NCBI GenBank assembly: GCA_944388145.1
Contig: CALXHQ010000023.1
Location: forward strand, 1 to 36,445
From: an uncultured Gemmiger sp.
Lineage (GTDB): Bacteria; Bacillota; Clostridia; Oscillospirales; Ruminococcaceae
DNA length: 36,445 nt
Direction: 5' to 3'
The notes beneath the pieces were generated by a model. The model did not search any database and was not told where the DNA came from. It was given only the letters and a program-made list of their open reading frames with translations. The translations under genes and the position numbers were made by a program. Below, piece after piece: positions 15,001 to 20,932 of this stretch (its first letter is position 1; every line of letters starts with the position of its first letter).

Positions 15001-16496
15001 ACCACCACCTGGTACGGAGGTGCCATGCGCTCGGCATAGCTGTCAATCGCTTCCGGGGTGAGCCATTCCGGCTTTTCCGGCAGGGCTTCGTACAGTTCGC
15101 GCATTTTCGCAATCTGCGCATGGACGCTTCCTGCCCACAGGTGCTTCTCATTTCTCTGCCCGGCCCCCAGGAAATAGTCACAGTCCGCCCGCAGACGGCC
15201 CAGCAGCCGGTAATCCGTGCCGTGATCCTCAGCAGGAGAACTTTTCTCCTGCGCCGTTTCCTGGGCTGAAGCCTGATCCCCCGATTTGGGCACAGAAAAA
15301 GGACCGGGCGATGGTTCGCTCGATCCTTCAATCGTTTGGTAAGATACGGGTTCTGCATCCGGGAGGGTGAAGCTCAGCTGTTGATAAGCTCCGTCAGAAT
15401 CACTTCCTCGGCCTGGGCCTTCAGTGCGTTCATGTGCTGCACCCACGCCATTGCGTCCTGCCTCTTGTCCGGAGCCGGGGCTTTCTCCAGCAGCTGGCGC
15501 ATCAGCAGTTCCATGCGCTGTGCCGCCGTCTCCTCGATCTCCAGCAGGTGCCGGTACAGCATCCCGTTCAGCAACAGGTGGTTGTAGATCAGAGGACGGT
15601 TCTCCTTCAGGTACGCCCGGCGCATCCGCCCGTACTTGCCCAAGGCTTTCTCCGGCTGTTCGTCCAGTTTCAGGTTCGGGATCAGATAATCCCCGCTGCG
15701 CGTGTAGGTTAAGGTGTTCTTCATCCCATTTCCTCCATTCTTCAATCGTTTCCCGCTCCACAGCCCGGATGGTTTCGCCGATCTGCATGAGGATTTGCTT
15801 GCTGCACTGGCTGACGGCGGACCCCAGCGCCATGACAGCGGGAATGGTGTTGAACTCGACGATCGGCATGAACGCCTCATGCCCCATGTATTCCTCCGGT
15901 TCCAATCCGCAGCGGCTGAGCACCGTATAAGTGATGCTGGTGGCGACGGTTGCCTTGAATTGGATTCCGATGTCATACTCATCGTACTCTTGCAGGGAAG
16001 AATCGTCAACGATGCTGCAAAAGTCCTTCTGGTTGTCTGCCCAGTATGCATCGGCCAGCGTTCTTGCCGCCACAGCGACCTGATGCCCCAGGTCATTGCC
16101 GCCCACGCCGTAGCTGCGTTGCAGCATTGCCATGATGGGAATCACATGGTGATCTTCCATTGTCCACAGCCACGGCGTCCGTGAGTTTTCCCGCGCTCCG
16201 GTATCCGCCACATCAAACACATAGCGCAGATGTGGTTTGTCGCCGTTCTCGTCCAAAAGTGCGATGCCTTTCGAGCCCCGCCGGACGTAGCGGTTCATTT
16301 TATGATTCCACAAATCATAGTCCGCACAGGCGGTGGCATCCGGGCGCTGGGCATAGATCATCACCTGATCCATAAAGGGGTACTTATACAGCCGGGAAGC
16401 AGTGGTAAGAAATTTTGTCCATTCCTGCCAGCTCACGGTGAGCCCCTCCAGCGTTTCCCTGGCAATCGCCGAATAGTAATCTGCCTTACTCCACAT
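9057..16496 (-). CDS. Giant SNF2-type helicase / N6-adenine methyltransferase
   Basis: A 2479-residue protein of a family common in clostridial ICEs. In order: an N-terminal domain (1-255) resembling ArdC-like antirestriction regions; a Gly/Pro/Glu-rich linker (~258-400); further modules to ~900; a class I methyltransferase with AdoMet motif ILEPSCGVGNFFG (~985) and catalytic-type motif GNVPFG (~1050, NPPF variant); an SF2/SNF2 helicase with Walker A AHEVGAGKTFEM (~1660), DESQ box (~1825) and motif VI QRNGRIIRQG (~2150); and a C-terminal coiled coil. Likely roles are modifying and remodelling the transferred DNA to avoid host restriction. AGGAGG five bases before 16496 sets the start; a longer version from 16535 lacks this support. 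A separate gene (tnpV) is nested in another frame at 15374-15724, exactly over the linker. Upstream lies a hairpin at 16526-16549, and mobC follows with an overlap. Confidence 0.88.
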   Translation of the reverse strand: MWSKADYYSAIARETLEGLTVSWQEWTKFLTTASRLYKYPFMDQVMIYAQRPDATACADYDLWNHKMNRYVRRGSKGIALLDENGDKPHLRYVFDVADTGARENSRTPWLWTMEDHHVIPIMAMLQRSYGVGGNDLGHQVAVAARTLADAYWADNQKDFCSIVDDSSLQEYDEYDIGIQFKATVATSITYTVLSRCGLEPEEYMGHEAFMPIVEFNTIPAVMALGSAVSQCSKQILMQIGETIRAVERETIEEWRKWDEEHLNLHAQRGLSDPEPETGRTAGESLGQVRADAPGVPEGEPSSDLQPPVAERDAVPAPAGDRGDGGTAHGTADAPAAGESPGSGQEAGRNGVGAAHERTEGPGRGSDSDGAYQQLSFTLPDAEPVSYQTIEGSSEPSPGPFSVPKSGDQASAQETAQEKSSPAEDHGTDYRLLGRLRADCDYFLGAGQRNEKHLWAGSVHAQIAKMRELYEALPEKPEWLTPEAIDSYAERMAPPYQVVVYHQLENGFDERQEYQTREEAEKAAQGYVDGTMAPDGFAYDGAAIYDLEQRTYLRIIGNYPDEAAQAQVARPDLSGQPVTREGDTLTIGSGESAHEMDITVSDKEYEAIRDTIPERTAYDPSAPVYSVGNTVYLDNQEYQITGLRDTTVELLPNGAAYPIFRAENRDRFETLLQRDSRNGAITEYLAPNPANVDQDLMEVLAAGLLTTQDKASISGWLRAGESNTSIAQHLSELFADRADTLELLTGDTADFRTSPTGIEVEVLDDEEKKLVMLGSSWGEIAPIFRWLYLHEQEGFYRDPETYLAAEPESPAESESVAATQQGEKAATDAPAFHSEPVAVYPGEQNHLPYDVVVERLHVDQPEPTPPEPRPPENFRILDDDLGKGGPKEKFWRNIKAIAALKQIEQENRYATPEEQHILSQYVGWGGVADAFDPDKPAWAAEYAELKELLTPEEYEAARASTLNAHYTSPTVIRAVYDAVEQMGFRTGNILEPSCGVGNFFGMLPESMAGSRLYGVELDSISGRIAKQLYPKADITVAGFETTDRRDFYDLAVGNVPFGNYKVNDKAYNKLGFNIHNYFFAKSLDQVRPGGVVAFVTSRYTMDAKDSTVRRYLAQRAELLGAIRLPNNAFRANAGTDVVSDILFMQKREHPIDLDADWVHLGRAEDGLTLNSYFVDHPEMVLGQLSTENTQYGKEECTVLPIEGADLGEQLKEAVSHIHGQYLALERELPELENSPDIQPADPAVKNFSYTVVDGAVYFRENSIMSPVELSETAKARVKGMVELRQIVNDLIEYQLEDYPEADIEAKQRQLNTAYDAFTQKYGLINSRANEKAFSEDSSYYLLCSLENIDEDGRLESKADIFTKRTIRPERHVTHVDTPSEALAISIGERGKVDIPFMAELLGKPGDYEAVTGELQGVIFRDPMGPDAPEIGWQTADEYLSGNVRDKLRVARLAAQSDPRYTVNVEALEKAQPKDLEASEIEVRLGATWIDPKYIQQFMQETFETPFYLRRAIEVKFSAVTAEWQVSGKNSTGRHDVAAYMTYGTDRANAYKILEDTLNLKDARVYDTVEEADGSKRRVLNKKETTLAQQKQQAIKDAFRDWIWRDPKRRETLTARYNELFNSTRPREYDGSHIHFVGMNPEIKLRPHQKNAIAHVLYGGNTLLAHEVGAGKTFEMAAAAMESKRLGLCQKSMFVVPNHLTQQWANEFLRLYPSAKLLVTTKKDFEASKRKKFCARIAAGDYDAVIIGHSQFEKIPISPERQQRLLQEQINDITEALEELKRNRGENFTIKQMEKTRKNLQARLNKLLETDRKDDVITFEQLGVDRLFVDESQAYKNLFLYTKMRNVAGLSTSESQRSSDMFMKCRYLDEITGGRGVVFASGTPVSNSMTELYTVMRYLQYDTLQQKGLTHFDCWASTFGESTTAIELAPEGTGYRARTRFAKFYNLPELMNLFKEVADIKTSDQLNLPVPEAKFETVVVQPSEIQKQMVASLSERAAAVHNGQVDPSQDNMLKITADGRKIGLDQRLINPLLPDDPNSKLNACVNNVYRIWEEGKAQRLTQLLFCDMSTPKGDGTFNVYEDVKAKLTAKGVPAEEIAFIHDADNEIKKKELFAKVRTGQVRLLLGSTQKMGAGTNCQDLLVAVHHLDVGWRPSDMTQRNGRIIRQGNRNKRVQIYQYVTEGTFDAYLYQTLENKQKFISQIMTSKSPVRACDDVDEQALSYAEIKALCAGDSRIKEKMDLDIDVARLKVLKSDYLSNQYRLEDRLLKYFPAALEEQHGFLRGYETDLQTAAAHPLPKEGFVGVDIQGRVYSEKEMAGEAILAACKSYTGVKPVPLGSYRGFAMELSFNSFSQEYEITLKGSMTHTVTLGTDARGNFTRLDNALSGLEKRKEKAQAELANLENQREAAKAELSKPFPQEAELVEKSARLAELDAELNMDEHDAEEKAAEPEGRSSVLADLKAKAAIVGNTPRQHVAHEVAR
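15374..15724 (-). CDS. tnpV: TnpV-like protein nested in another frame of the SNF2 gene
   Basis: A 116-residue protein wholly inside the SNF2/methylase gene, same strand, different frame. Its sequence has the character of the TnpV family: TYTRSGDYLIPNLKL, LGKYGRMRRAYLKENRP, HLLEIEETAAQRMELL, then MAWVQHMNALKAQAEE and LTELINS at the end. GGAGGA stands 6 nt before the ATG at 15724, a proper ribosome binding site. In the SNF2 frame the same DNA encodes a low-complexity Gly/Pro/Glu/Asp-rich linker, so the TnpV frame appears the constrained one. TnpV proteins are small DNA-element-associated proteins of unknown biochemistry. It is probably expressed from the same mRNA. Confidence 0.75.
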   Translation of the reverse strand: MKNTLTYTRSGDYLIPNLKLDEQPEKALGKYGRMRRAYLKENRPLIYNHLLLNGMLYRHLLEIEETAAQRMELLMRQLLEKAPAPDKRQDAMAWVQHMNALKAQAEEVILTELINS

Positions 16497-16525
16497 AGCG
16501 GCCTCCTTCCTTACGGCAGAAATGC

Positions 16526-16549
16526 GCCGGGGCAATCGTCTGCCCCGGC
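16526..16549 (-). other. Intercistronic hairpin before the SNF2 gene
   Basis: A 9-bp GC stem GCCGGGGCA/TGCCCCGGC with 6-nt loop lies between the TTRAP stop (16566) and the AGGAGG of the SNF2 gene. No T run follows, so it is more likely an mRNA stabilising or processing structure than a terminator. Confidence 0.6.
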
Positions 16550-16565
16550 CACTCGAACTTCCATC

Positions 16566-16781
16566 TCAGTCCATAAAATCCGGATACAAATCAAGCTCTG
16601 AAAATGCCCGGTCATCCATACCGCGCAGTTTTTCGAGTACCTGGTCGGTCAGCGCCAACAGCTCTGTCTCGTCCGTTTGCAGATAGCTGCGCATATCGGT
16701 AAGGTTTTCCATCAGCCCTGAACGGGTTCCCGGATTGTAGAGACAGATCAAGTTGATTTCCTCGGTGGTAAAATGGTTCAT
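16566..16781 (-). CDS. Transposon-transfer assisting protein (TTRAP family)
   Basis: A 71-residue acidic helical protein. The opening MNHFTTEEINLICLYNPGTR, the middle DMRSYLQTDETELLALTDQV and the end AFSELDLYPDF match the TTRAP family, small proteins found next to SNF2/methylase genes in clostridial conjugative transposons. The mechanism is not known. The ATG overlaps the upstream TGA (ATGA), with AAAGGAG 9 nt before it. Confidence 0.8.
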   Translation of the reverse strand: MNHFTTEEINLICLYNPGTRSGLMENLTDMRSYLQTDETELLALTDQVLEKLRGMDDRAFSELDLYPDFMD

Positions 16782-17350
16782 CGCTCGATACTCCTTTTCC
16801 GTCTCCTGCCGGCCGGGCTTTTCTGAGCCATTTTCTGCCGTTGCCGGATGGATTCCAGGTGACGGCCCTTATAGGCAGCACGGATATCAGCCATCAGCCT
16901 GACGCACTCCCGATCCGGGATTCTCGAAAGTTTATCCCGTGTCCCGGCAATGCGCTGATGCAGCTCAGGGTTCTTCATGACACGGAGAAGCTGCCCCAAA
17001 TCATCCAGCAGGTTTTCTTTGGTGTTCATGGCGTATTGGTAAATGAGTTTCTGTTCTTCGCCGGGAAACGTCGAGAGATGCTGGCTCATCTGGCGGAATC
17101 CCGTAACCTCCCCATCCTCGTCCCACACCGGCTCATAGCATACCTGAAATTGCGGATGCGCATCGCCCTCAGTGGCGGCGGCAAGATAAAAGTCATTTTC
17201 GTCTTTTTCGCAAAGAACCGTACCGTCAGCAAGCAGATAGCCCACGGCACGCTGTGGATCATGAAGATCAACCGGACGTATTACCTGTTGAACGTCAAGA
17301 ACGATCCCTGGCTCCTGCTCAAGGGTGTTTGCATAGCGGCTGTTCTCCAT
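16778..17350 (-). CDS. ICE-associated protein, function unknown
   Basis: A 190-residue soluble protein. The N-terminal ~100 residues look alpha/beta with several strands (AVGYLLADGTVLC, QFQVCYEPVWDEDG). The remainder is helical, ending in a strongly basic tail (KSPAGRRRKRSIER) that may bind nucleic acid. AGGAG lies 7 nt before the ATG, inside the end of the previous gene; its stop overlaps the TTRAP start. It is cotranscribed between the DUF4316-like gene and TTRAP. No family is named with confidence. Confidence 0.7.
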   Translation of the reverse strand: MENSRYANTLEQEPGIVLDVQQVIRPVDLHDPQRAVGYLLADGTVLCEKDENDFYLAAATEGDAHPQFQVCYEPVWDEDGEVTGFRQMSQHLSTFPGEEQKLIYQYAMNTKENLLDDLGQLLRVMKNPELHQRIAGTRDKLSRIPDRECVRLMADIRAAYKGRHLESIRQRQKMAQKSPAGRRRKRSIER

Positions 17351-17351
17351 A

Positions 17352-17834
17352 TCATCGCTCCTGTTCTCTGTGCCTGCCCGGCGTTTTCGGCCTTGGTTCT
17401 CTGTGCGGCAGCCCTTTCAATTGCTCCGCCACAGATGGCCGTTCACGCTTCGGTGCCAGTTTTTCAGGTTCCTTCTTGCCGTTGTTGACCACGCCATCAA
17501 TCATGCCATAGTCATCTTCCAACAGGATCTCCGCATTTTTCAGATAGCTTTCCGGGAGTGGGCGGCAGATACCGCCGCCGCGTTCCAAAAGCTCGGCAAA
17601 CTGGCAGATGTGATAGACCTGGTTTCCAATCTGGGTGTGATAATCATCCAGGTAACGGCATTGGGCCAAATACCGGCGTTTGGGTACGTTTGGATACTCC
17701 ACCAGGATGGTACCGCCATCCGGGATACGAAACAGCTCCTTATAGTGGCTGTCAATAAAGCGAATGTCGTGCGGCGGACTTTCCACTTTTTGGATGTCTG
17801 CCAGATCGGTGATATCACGCGGTTCAGTGCTCAT
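17352..17834 (-). CDS. DUF4316-like ICE protein
   Basis: A 160-residue soluble protein. Residues 30-95 form an alpha/beta region (ELFRIPDGGTILVEYPN, RRYLAQCRYLDDYHTQIGNQ). The C-terminal stretch LLEDDYGMIDGVVNNGKKEP followed by SVAEQLKG resembles the tail of DUF4316 proteins found in clostridial conjugative elements. The function is unknown. Its ATG overlaps the TGA of topB (ATGA), with GGAGG 9 nt upstream, and the next gene starts 1 nt after its stop, so translation is coupled. Confidence 0.65.
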   Translation of the reverse strand: MSTEPRDITDLADIQKVESPPHDIRFIDSHYKELFRIPDGGTILVEYPNVPKRRYLAQCRYLDDYHTQIGNQVYHICQFAELLERGGGICRPLPESYLKNAEILLEDDYGMIDGVVNNGKKEPEKLAPKRERPSVAEQLKGLPHREPRPKTPGRHREQER

Positions 17835-19912
17835 TTGCCGCCACCTCCGCTCTCAAATTCCAGCTGGAATTTCGGACGGCCATCCGCTTCGGTGGACAGC
17901 AGAACCGAGGCGTTGTACGTCTTGCCGGTTTTCTGGCTCTTGCAGTCCTTGACGCGGACCCGGCCATCGCGCACCAGCCGCTCCGCCATCTGGGCTGTGA
18001 GTCGTTTGCCGATCTTTTTGAAATAGGCGTTGTCCTTCCAGAGAATGAACCGGCATTCCCGGTTGGAACAAAACCAGCCCTTTTGGCGTTCCACAACCTC
18101 AGCCCCGCAATGCGGGCAGGTTCCGATCACAGTTTTCTCAGGCATAAGCACTTTGGCTCCTTTCACGATCTCATAGTTGTTGACCAGTTCGGTAATCATG
18201 CCGGCAATCTCCTGCATGAAAGTTTCCGGCGCGTATTCGCCCTTTTCCACCTCTGTCAGTTTTTCTTCCCAGTCAGCCGTCATTGTGGGGGATTGGAGCT
18301 GCTCCGGGGTTACGGTAATCAGGGCTATGCCTTTTTCGGTCGGCAGCAACGTTTTTGTCTTGCCGCTGCCTTTGCGTTCCAAAAAGCCTTTCTGCACCAG
18401 TTTTTCAAGGATGGCTGCACGGGTGGCCGGAGTGCCGATGCCCTTGCGCTCCGCCTCTTCGGGGAAATCATCGGCGCTGGCCGTTTCCATCGCCTGCAAA
18501 AGCAGATCTTCGGTAAAATGCTTAGGCGGTGAAGTCTTGCCCTCCTTGATCTCAGTCTTTGTGACGGTGAGGGCTGCGCCTTCCGCCATTGGCGGGAGCG
18601 TTTTCTCCTGCTTTTCTTCTTTTGGGAGAAGCTGCCGTTCTACGCCTTTCCATCCACGATCCAAAACCTCCTTGCCCTTGGCAGAGAAACTTGCATCTGC
18701 ACAGGTCACGTTCACGATGGTTTCGGCAAAGCGATAGGGTGCGGCGACAGCACAGAGCAGCCGCGCCACAACCATCCGCAGGACGGCTTGCTCACCTGCG
18801 GGCAATGCCGCAAGGTCAGCTTTTGCCATGCTGGCCGTCGGCAGCAATGCATGGTGGTCGGTAACTTTTTGGCTGTTTATAACCGCACCGGCATGAACCT
18901 CAACCGGCGGCTGCACGCCAAACGCCTGGGCGCTGCTCGCCACCAGCCCAGGCAGCGAGGCGGCCATATCGTCCGTCAGATACCGACTGTCCGTGCGAGG
19001 ATAGGTCAGCAGCTTTTTCTCGTAGAGGCTCTGCGCGTAGTCCAGCGTCTGCTGGGCCGTAAAGCCATACAGGCGGTTGGCCTCCCGTTGAAGCGTGGTC
19101 AGGTCATATAAAGCGGGCGGCTTTTCGCTCTTTTCGCGGCGTTCCACTTTAGAAACTATCGCCGCAGGCGCTTTCAGGCAAGCATCTCGAAGTGCCTCTG
19201 CATCGCTCTTGCTTTTGAACCGTTCGCTGGCAACACTGCATTCACCAGCCGTCAGATGTACCGTATAAAACGGTTCCGGCACGAAAGCTGAGATGGCGGC
19301 TTCCCGCGCCACCACCATTCCCAGCGTCGGCGTCATGACACGGCCCACGTTGAGGGTCATACCGTACAGGCAGGAAAAAAGCCGGGTGGCGTTGATGCCG
19401 ACAATCCAGTCGGCACGTTCCCGGCAAAGGGCGGCTTCGTACAAAGCGTCATATTCTGTTCCCGGTTTCAGGCTGGCAAATCCATTCCGGATGGCCGCAT
19501 CCTCCATTGAGGAAATCCAGAGCCGCTCAAAGGGCTTTTTGCAGCCGCATTGGTGATAGACCAGCCGGAAAATCAGTTCGCCCTCACGCCCGGCATCGGT
19601 GGCGCAGACCAGGCTTTCGACATCCGGCCGAGCCATCAGGCGCTTCAAGACAGAAAACTGCTTTTTCGTTGCTGCTGTCACCTGATACTTCCAGGAACGC
19701 GGCAAAATCGGCAGATCTTCTTTGCGCCATTTGGCATAGCGTTCCTCATAACTTTCTGGTTGGGCCAATTCCACCAGGTGCCCCACACACCAGCTCACAA
19801 TGTATTCGTCTCCTTCCAGAAAACCGTCGCCGCGCCTGGTTGCTCCCAGAACTTTCGAGATGCTCTGTGCGACCGAGGGTTTCTCACAGACCACAAGTTT
19901 GCTCATAGGCAT
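17831..19912 (-). CDS. topB: DNA topoisomerase III (type IA)
   Basis: A 693-residue enzyme that relaxes negative supercoils and decatenates single-stranded junctions through a covalent 5'-phosphotyrosine. The N-terminal TOPRIM domain is clear (LVVCEKPSVAQSISKVLG; acidic motif ATDAGREGELIFR at ~105). The active-site Tyr is in LLTYPRTDSRYLT (~300). A C-terminal zinc ribbon is present at about 605-630 (CPHCGAEVV then CSNRECRFILWK). TopB is a standard gene of ICEs, helping replicate and resolve the transferred strand. Two in-frame ATGs (19912 and 19906) follow AAGGAG; either could be used. A hairpin with a UUCG loop lies upstream at 19938-19957. Confidence 0.93.
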   Translation of the reverse strand: MPMSKLVVCEKPSVAQSISKVLGATRRGDGFLEGDEYIVSWCVGHLVELAQPESYEERYAKWRKEDLPILPRSWKYQVTAATKKQFSVLKRLMARPDVESLVCATDAGREGELIFRLVYHQCGCKKPFERLWISSMEDAAIRNGFASLKPGTEYDALYEAALCRERADWIVGINATRLFSCLYGMTLNVGRVMTPTLGMVVAREAAISAFVPEPFYTVHLTAGECSVASERFKSKSDAEALRDACLKAPAAIVSKVERREKSEKPPALYDLTTLQREANRLYGFTAQQTLDYAQSLYEKKLLTYPRTDSRYLTDDMAASLPGLVASSAQAFGVQPPVEVHAGAVINSQKVTDHHALLPTASMAKADLAALPAGEQAVLRMVVARLLCAVAAPYRFAETIVNVTCADASFSAKGKEVLDRGWKGVERQLLPKEEKQEKTLPPMAEGAALTVTKTEIKEGKTSPPKHFTEDLLLQAMETASADDFPEEAERKGIGTPATRAAILEKLVQKGFLERKGSGKTKTLLPTEKGIALITVTPEQLQSPTMTADWEEKLTEVEKGEYAPETFMQEIAGMITELVNNYEIVKGAKVLMPEKTVIGTCPHCGAEVVERQKGWFCSNRECRFILWKDNAYFKKIGKRLTAQMAERLVRDGRVRVKDCKSQKTGKTYNASVLLSTEADGRPKFQLEFESGGGGK

Positions 19913-19937
19913 TCAACTCCTTCTTGTTTTATGTTCA

Positions 19938-19957
19938 GGGCAGCCCGAAGGCTGCCC
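19938..19957 (-). other. Intercistronic hairpin with UUCG tetraloop before topB
   Basis: An 8-bp GC stem with, in minus-strand RNA, a C(UUCG)G tetraloop, an especially stable fold. It lies between the DUF4366 stop and the topB SD. No strong T run follows, so RNA stabilisation or partial attenuation is more likely than full termination. Confidence 0.6.
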
Positions 19958-19983
19958 CAGCAGGAATGCCGGTCTACGCCGGT

Positions 19984-20676
19984 TTAGCCCTGCTCATCCT
20001 CCTCTGAGTCAGAATCAGCTTCTTCACTGTCTGTCACATCTTCCTCATCCGGCAGCGTAAAGTCATCCCCGTCATCATCGGCATAGTCTGCGTCAGGATC
20101 GGGCTTTGCCTGTTCCGCCTGCTTCTTTTTCTGCATCTGGAGGAACAGGAAGGCACCGCCGCCAGCCAGCAAGGCCACCAGCAGTACAACAACCGGCAGC
20201 ATATTGGTGGGTGCTTCTTCCGGTTCTTCAACCGGTTCCGGCTCGGGTTCTGCCGTTTCCGGGGTTGCCGGTGCCGCCTGGCTTTCCTCGACCTGCGCCA
20301 CCGTTTCGTCATCCATCAGGCTGAGCAGATCGGATTCGTCCACCTGGTTCAGGAAGTGCACAGTCTGCTCGCCCTCGTCATCGCGGTCGATAATCAGATA
20401 AAAGTAATTGCCGTTTTTGCTGACCAGCGTGATGAACTGCTTTCCGGCACCGGTGGGGCTCCCGTTGTCATCCACAATCGTCAGATTGCCATCGGGAGTC
20501 AATGCCTCCATCGGCTCCGGCGTCGGTGTGGGCGTTGCTGTCGGCGCCGGGGTTGCCTGCACCGGCTGGGGCGTGGCCGCGGCGCTTTCGTCCGCATAGG
20601 CATAGGCGTTCACAGAGAACACCCCCAAACACAGGGTCATTGTCAGAAACAGCGCCAAAATCTTTTTAATCTTCAT
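19984..20676 (-). CDS. DUF4366 mobile-element membrane protein
   Basis: A 230-residue exported, membrane-anchored protein. It has a signal peptide (MKIKKILALFLTMTLCLGVF, cleavage near ANAYA-like NAYAYA), a Pro/Thr/Ala-rich spacer (~35-55), a small beta-rich domain (GKQFITLVSKNGNYFYLIID, ~78-110), an acidic spacer, one transmembrane helix (LPVVVLLVALLAGGGAFLFL, ~160-180) and a long Asp/Glu-rich cytoplasmic tail. This layout is that of DUF4366 proteins of clostridial ICEs, probably surface parts of the transfer apparatus. The ATG at 20676 is preferred (AGGAGG 9 nt away); an ATG at 20685 abuts the SD. Its start overlaps the end of DUF4315. Confidence 0.82.
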   Translation of the reverse strand: MKIKKILALFLTMTLCLGVFSVNAYAYADESAAATPQPVQATPAPTATPTPTPEPMEALTPDGNLTIVDDNGSPTGAGKQFITLVSKNGNYFYLIIDRDDEGEQTVHFLNQVDESDLLSLMDDETVAQVEESQAAPATPETAEPEPEPVEEPEEAPTNMLPVVVLLVALLAGGGAFLFLQMQKKKQAEQAKPDPDADYADDDGDDFTLPDEEDVTDSEEADSDSEEDEQG

Positions 20677-20920
20677 CCACAACATCCTCCTGTACGACCT
20701 GGTTGAACGCCTCCGGCGAGGGCAGGGCCTGCGCTGTCTGGCGCAGCAGCTGCCCCAGCTGCTCCGGGGTCAGGTGAAATGCATGAACCAGGTCGTGAAT
20801 TTCCGTGTTTTCCTGTTCCCGATACCGTTTGTCCAACTCCTTGTAGCGGGCATCCCATTCGTCCCGCTTGCGGAGGGCTTTGTCGCGCTCCATGCCGATT
20901 CTGTCCAGTTTCGCACTCAT
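20666..20920 (-). CDS. DUF4315 family protein
   Basis: An 84-residue acidic, helical protein: a coiled coil from residue 3 to about 40 (KLDRIGMERDKALRKRDEWD) then a helix pair (LTPEQLGQLLRQ). DUF4315 proteins occur right before DUF4366 genes in clostridial ICEs; no biochemical role is established. AGGAGG lies 7 nt before the ATG. Its 3' end overlaps the DUF4366 start by 11 bp. Confidence 0.8.
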   Translation of the reverse strand: MSAKLDRIGMERDKALRKRDEWDARYKELDKRYREQENTEIHDLVHAFHLTPEQLGQLLRQTAQALPSPEAFNQVVQEDVVDED

Positions 20921-20932
20921 TCACATACCTCC

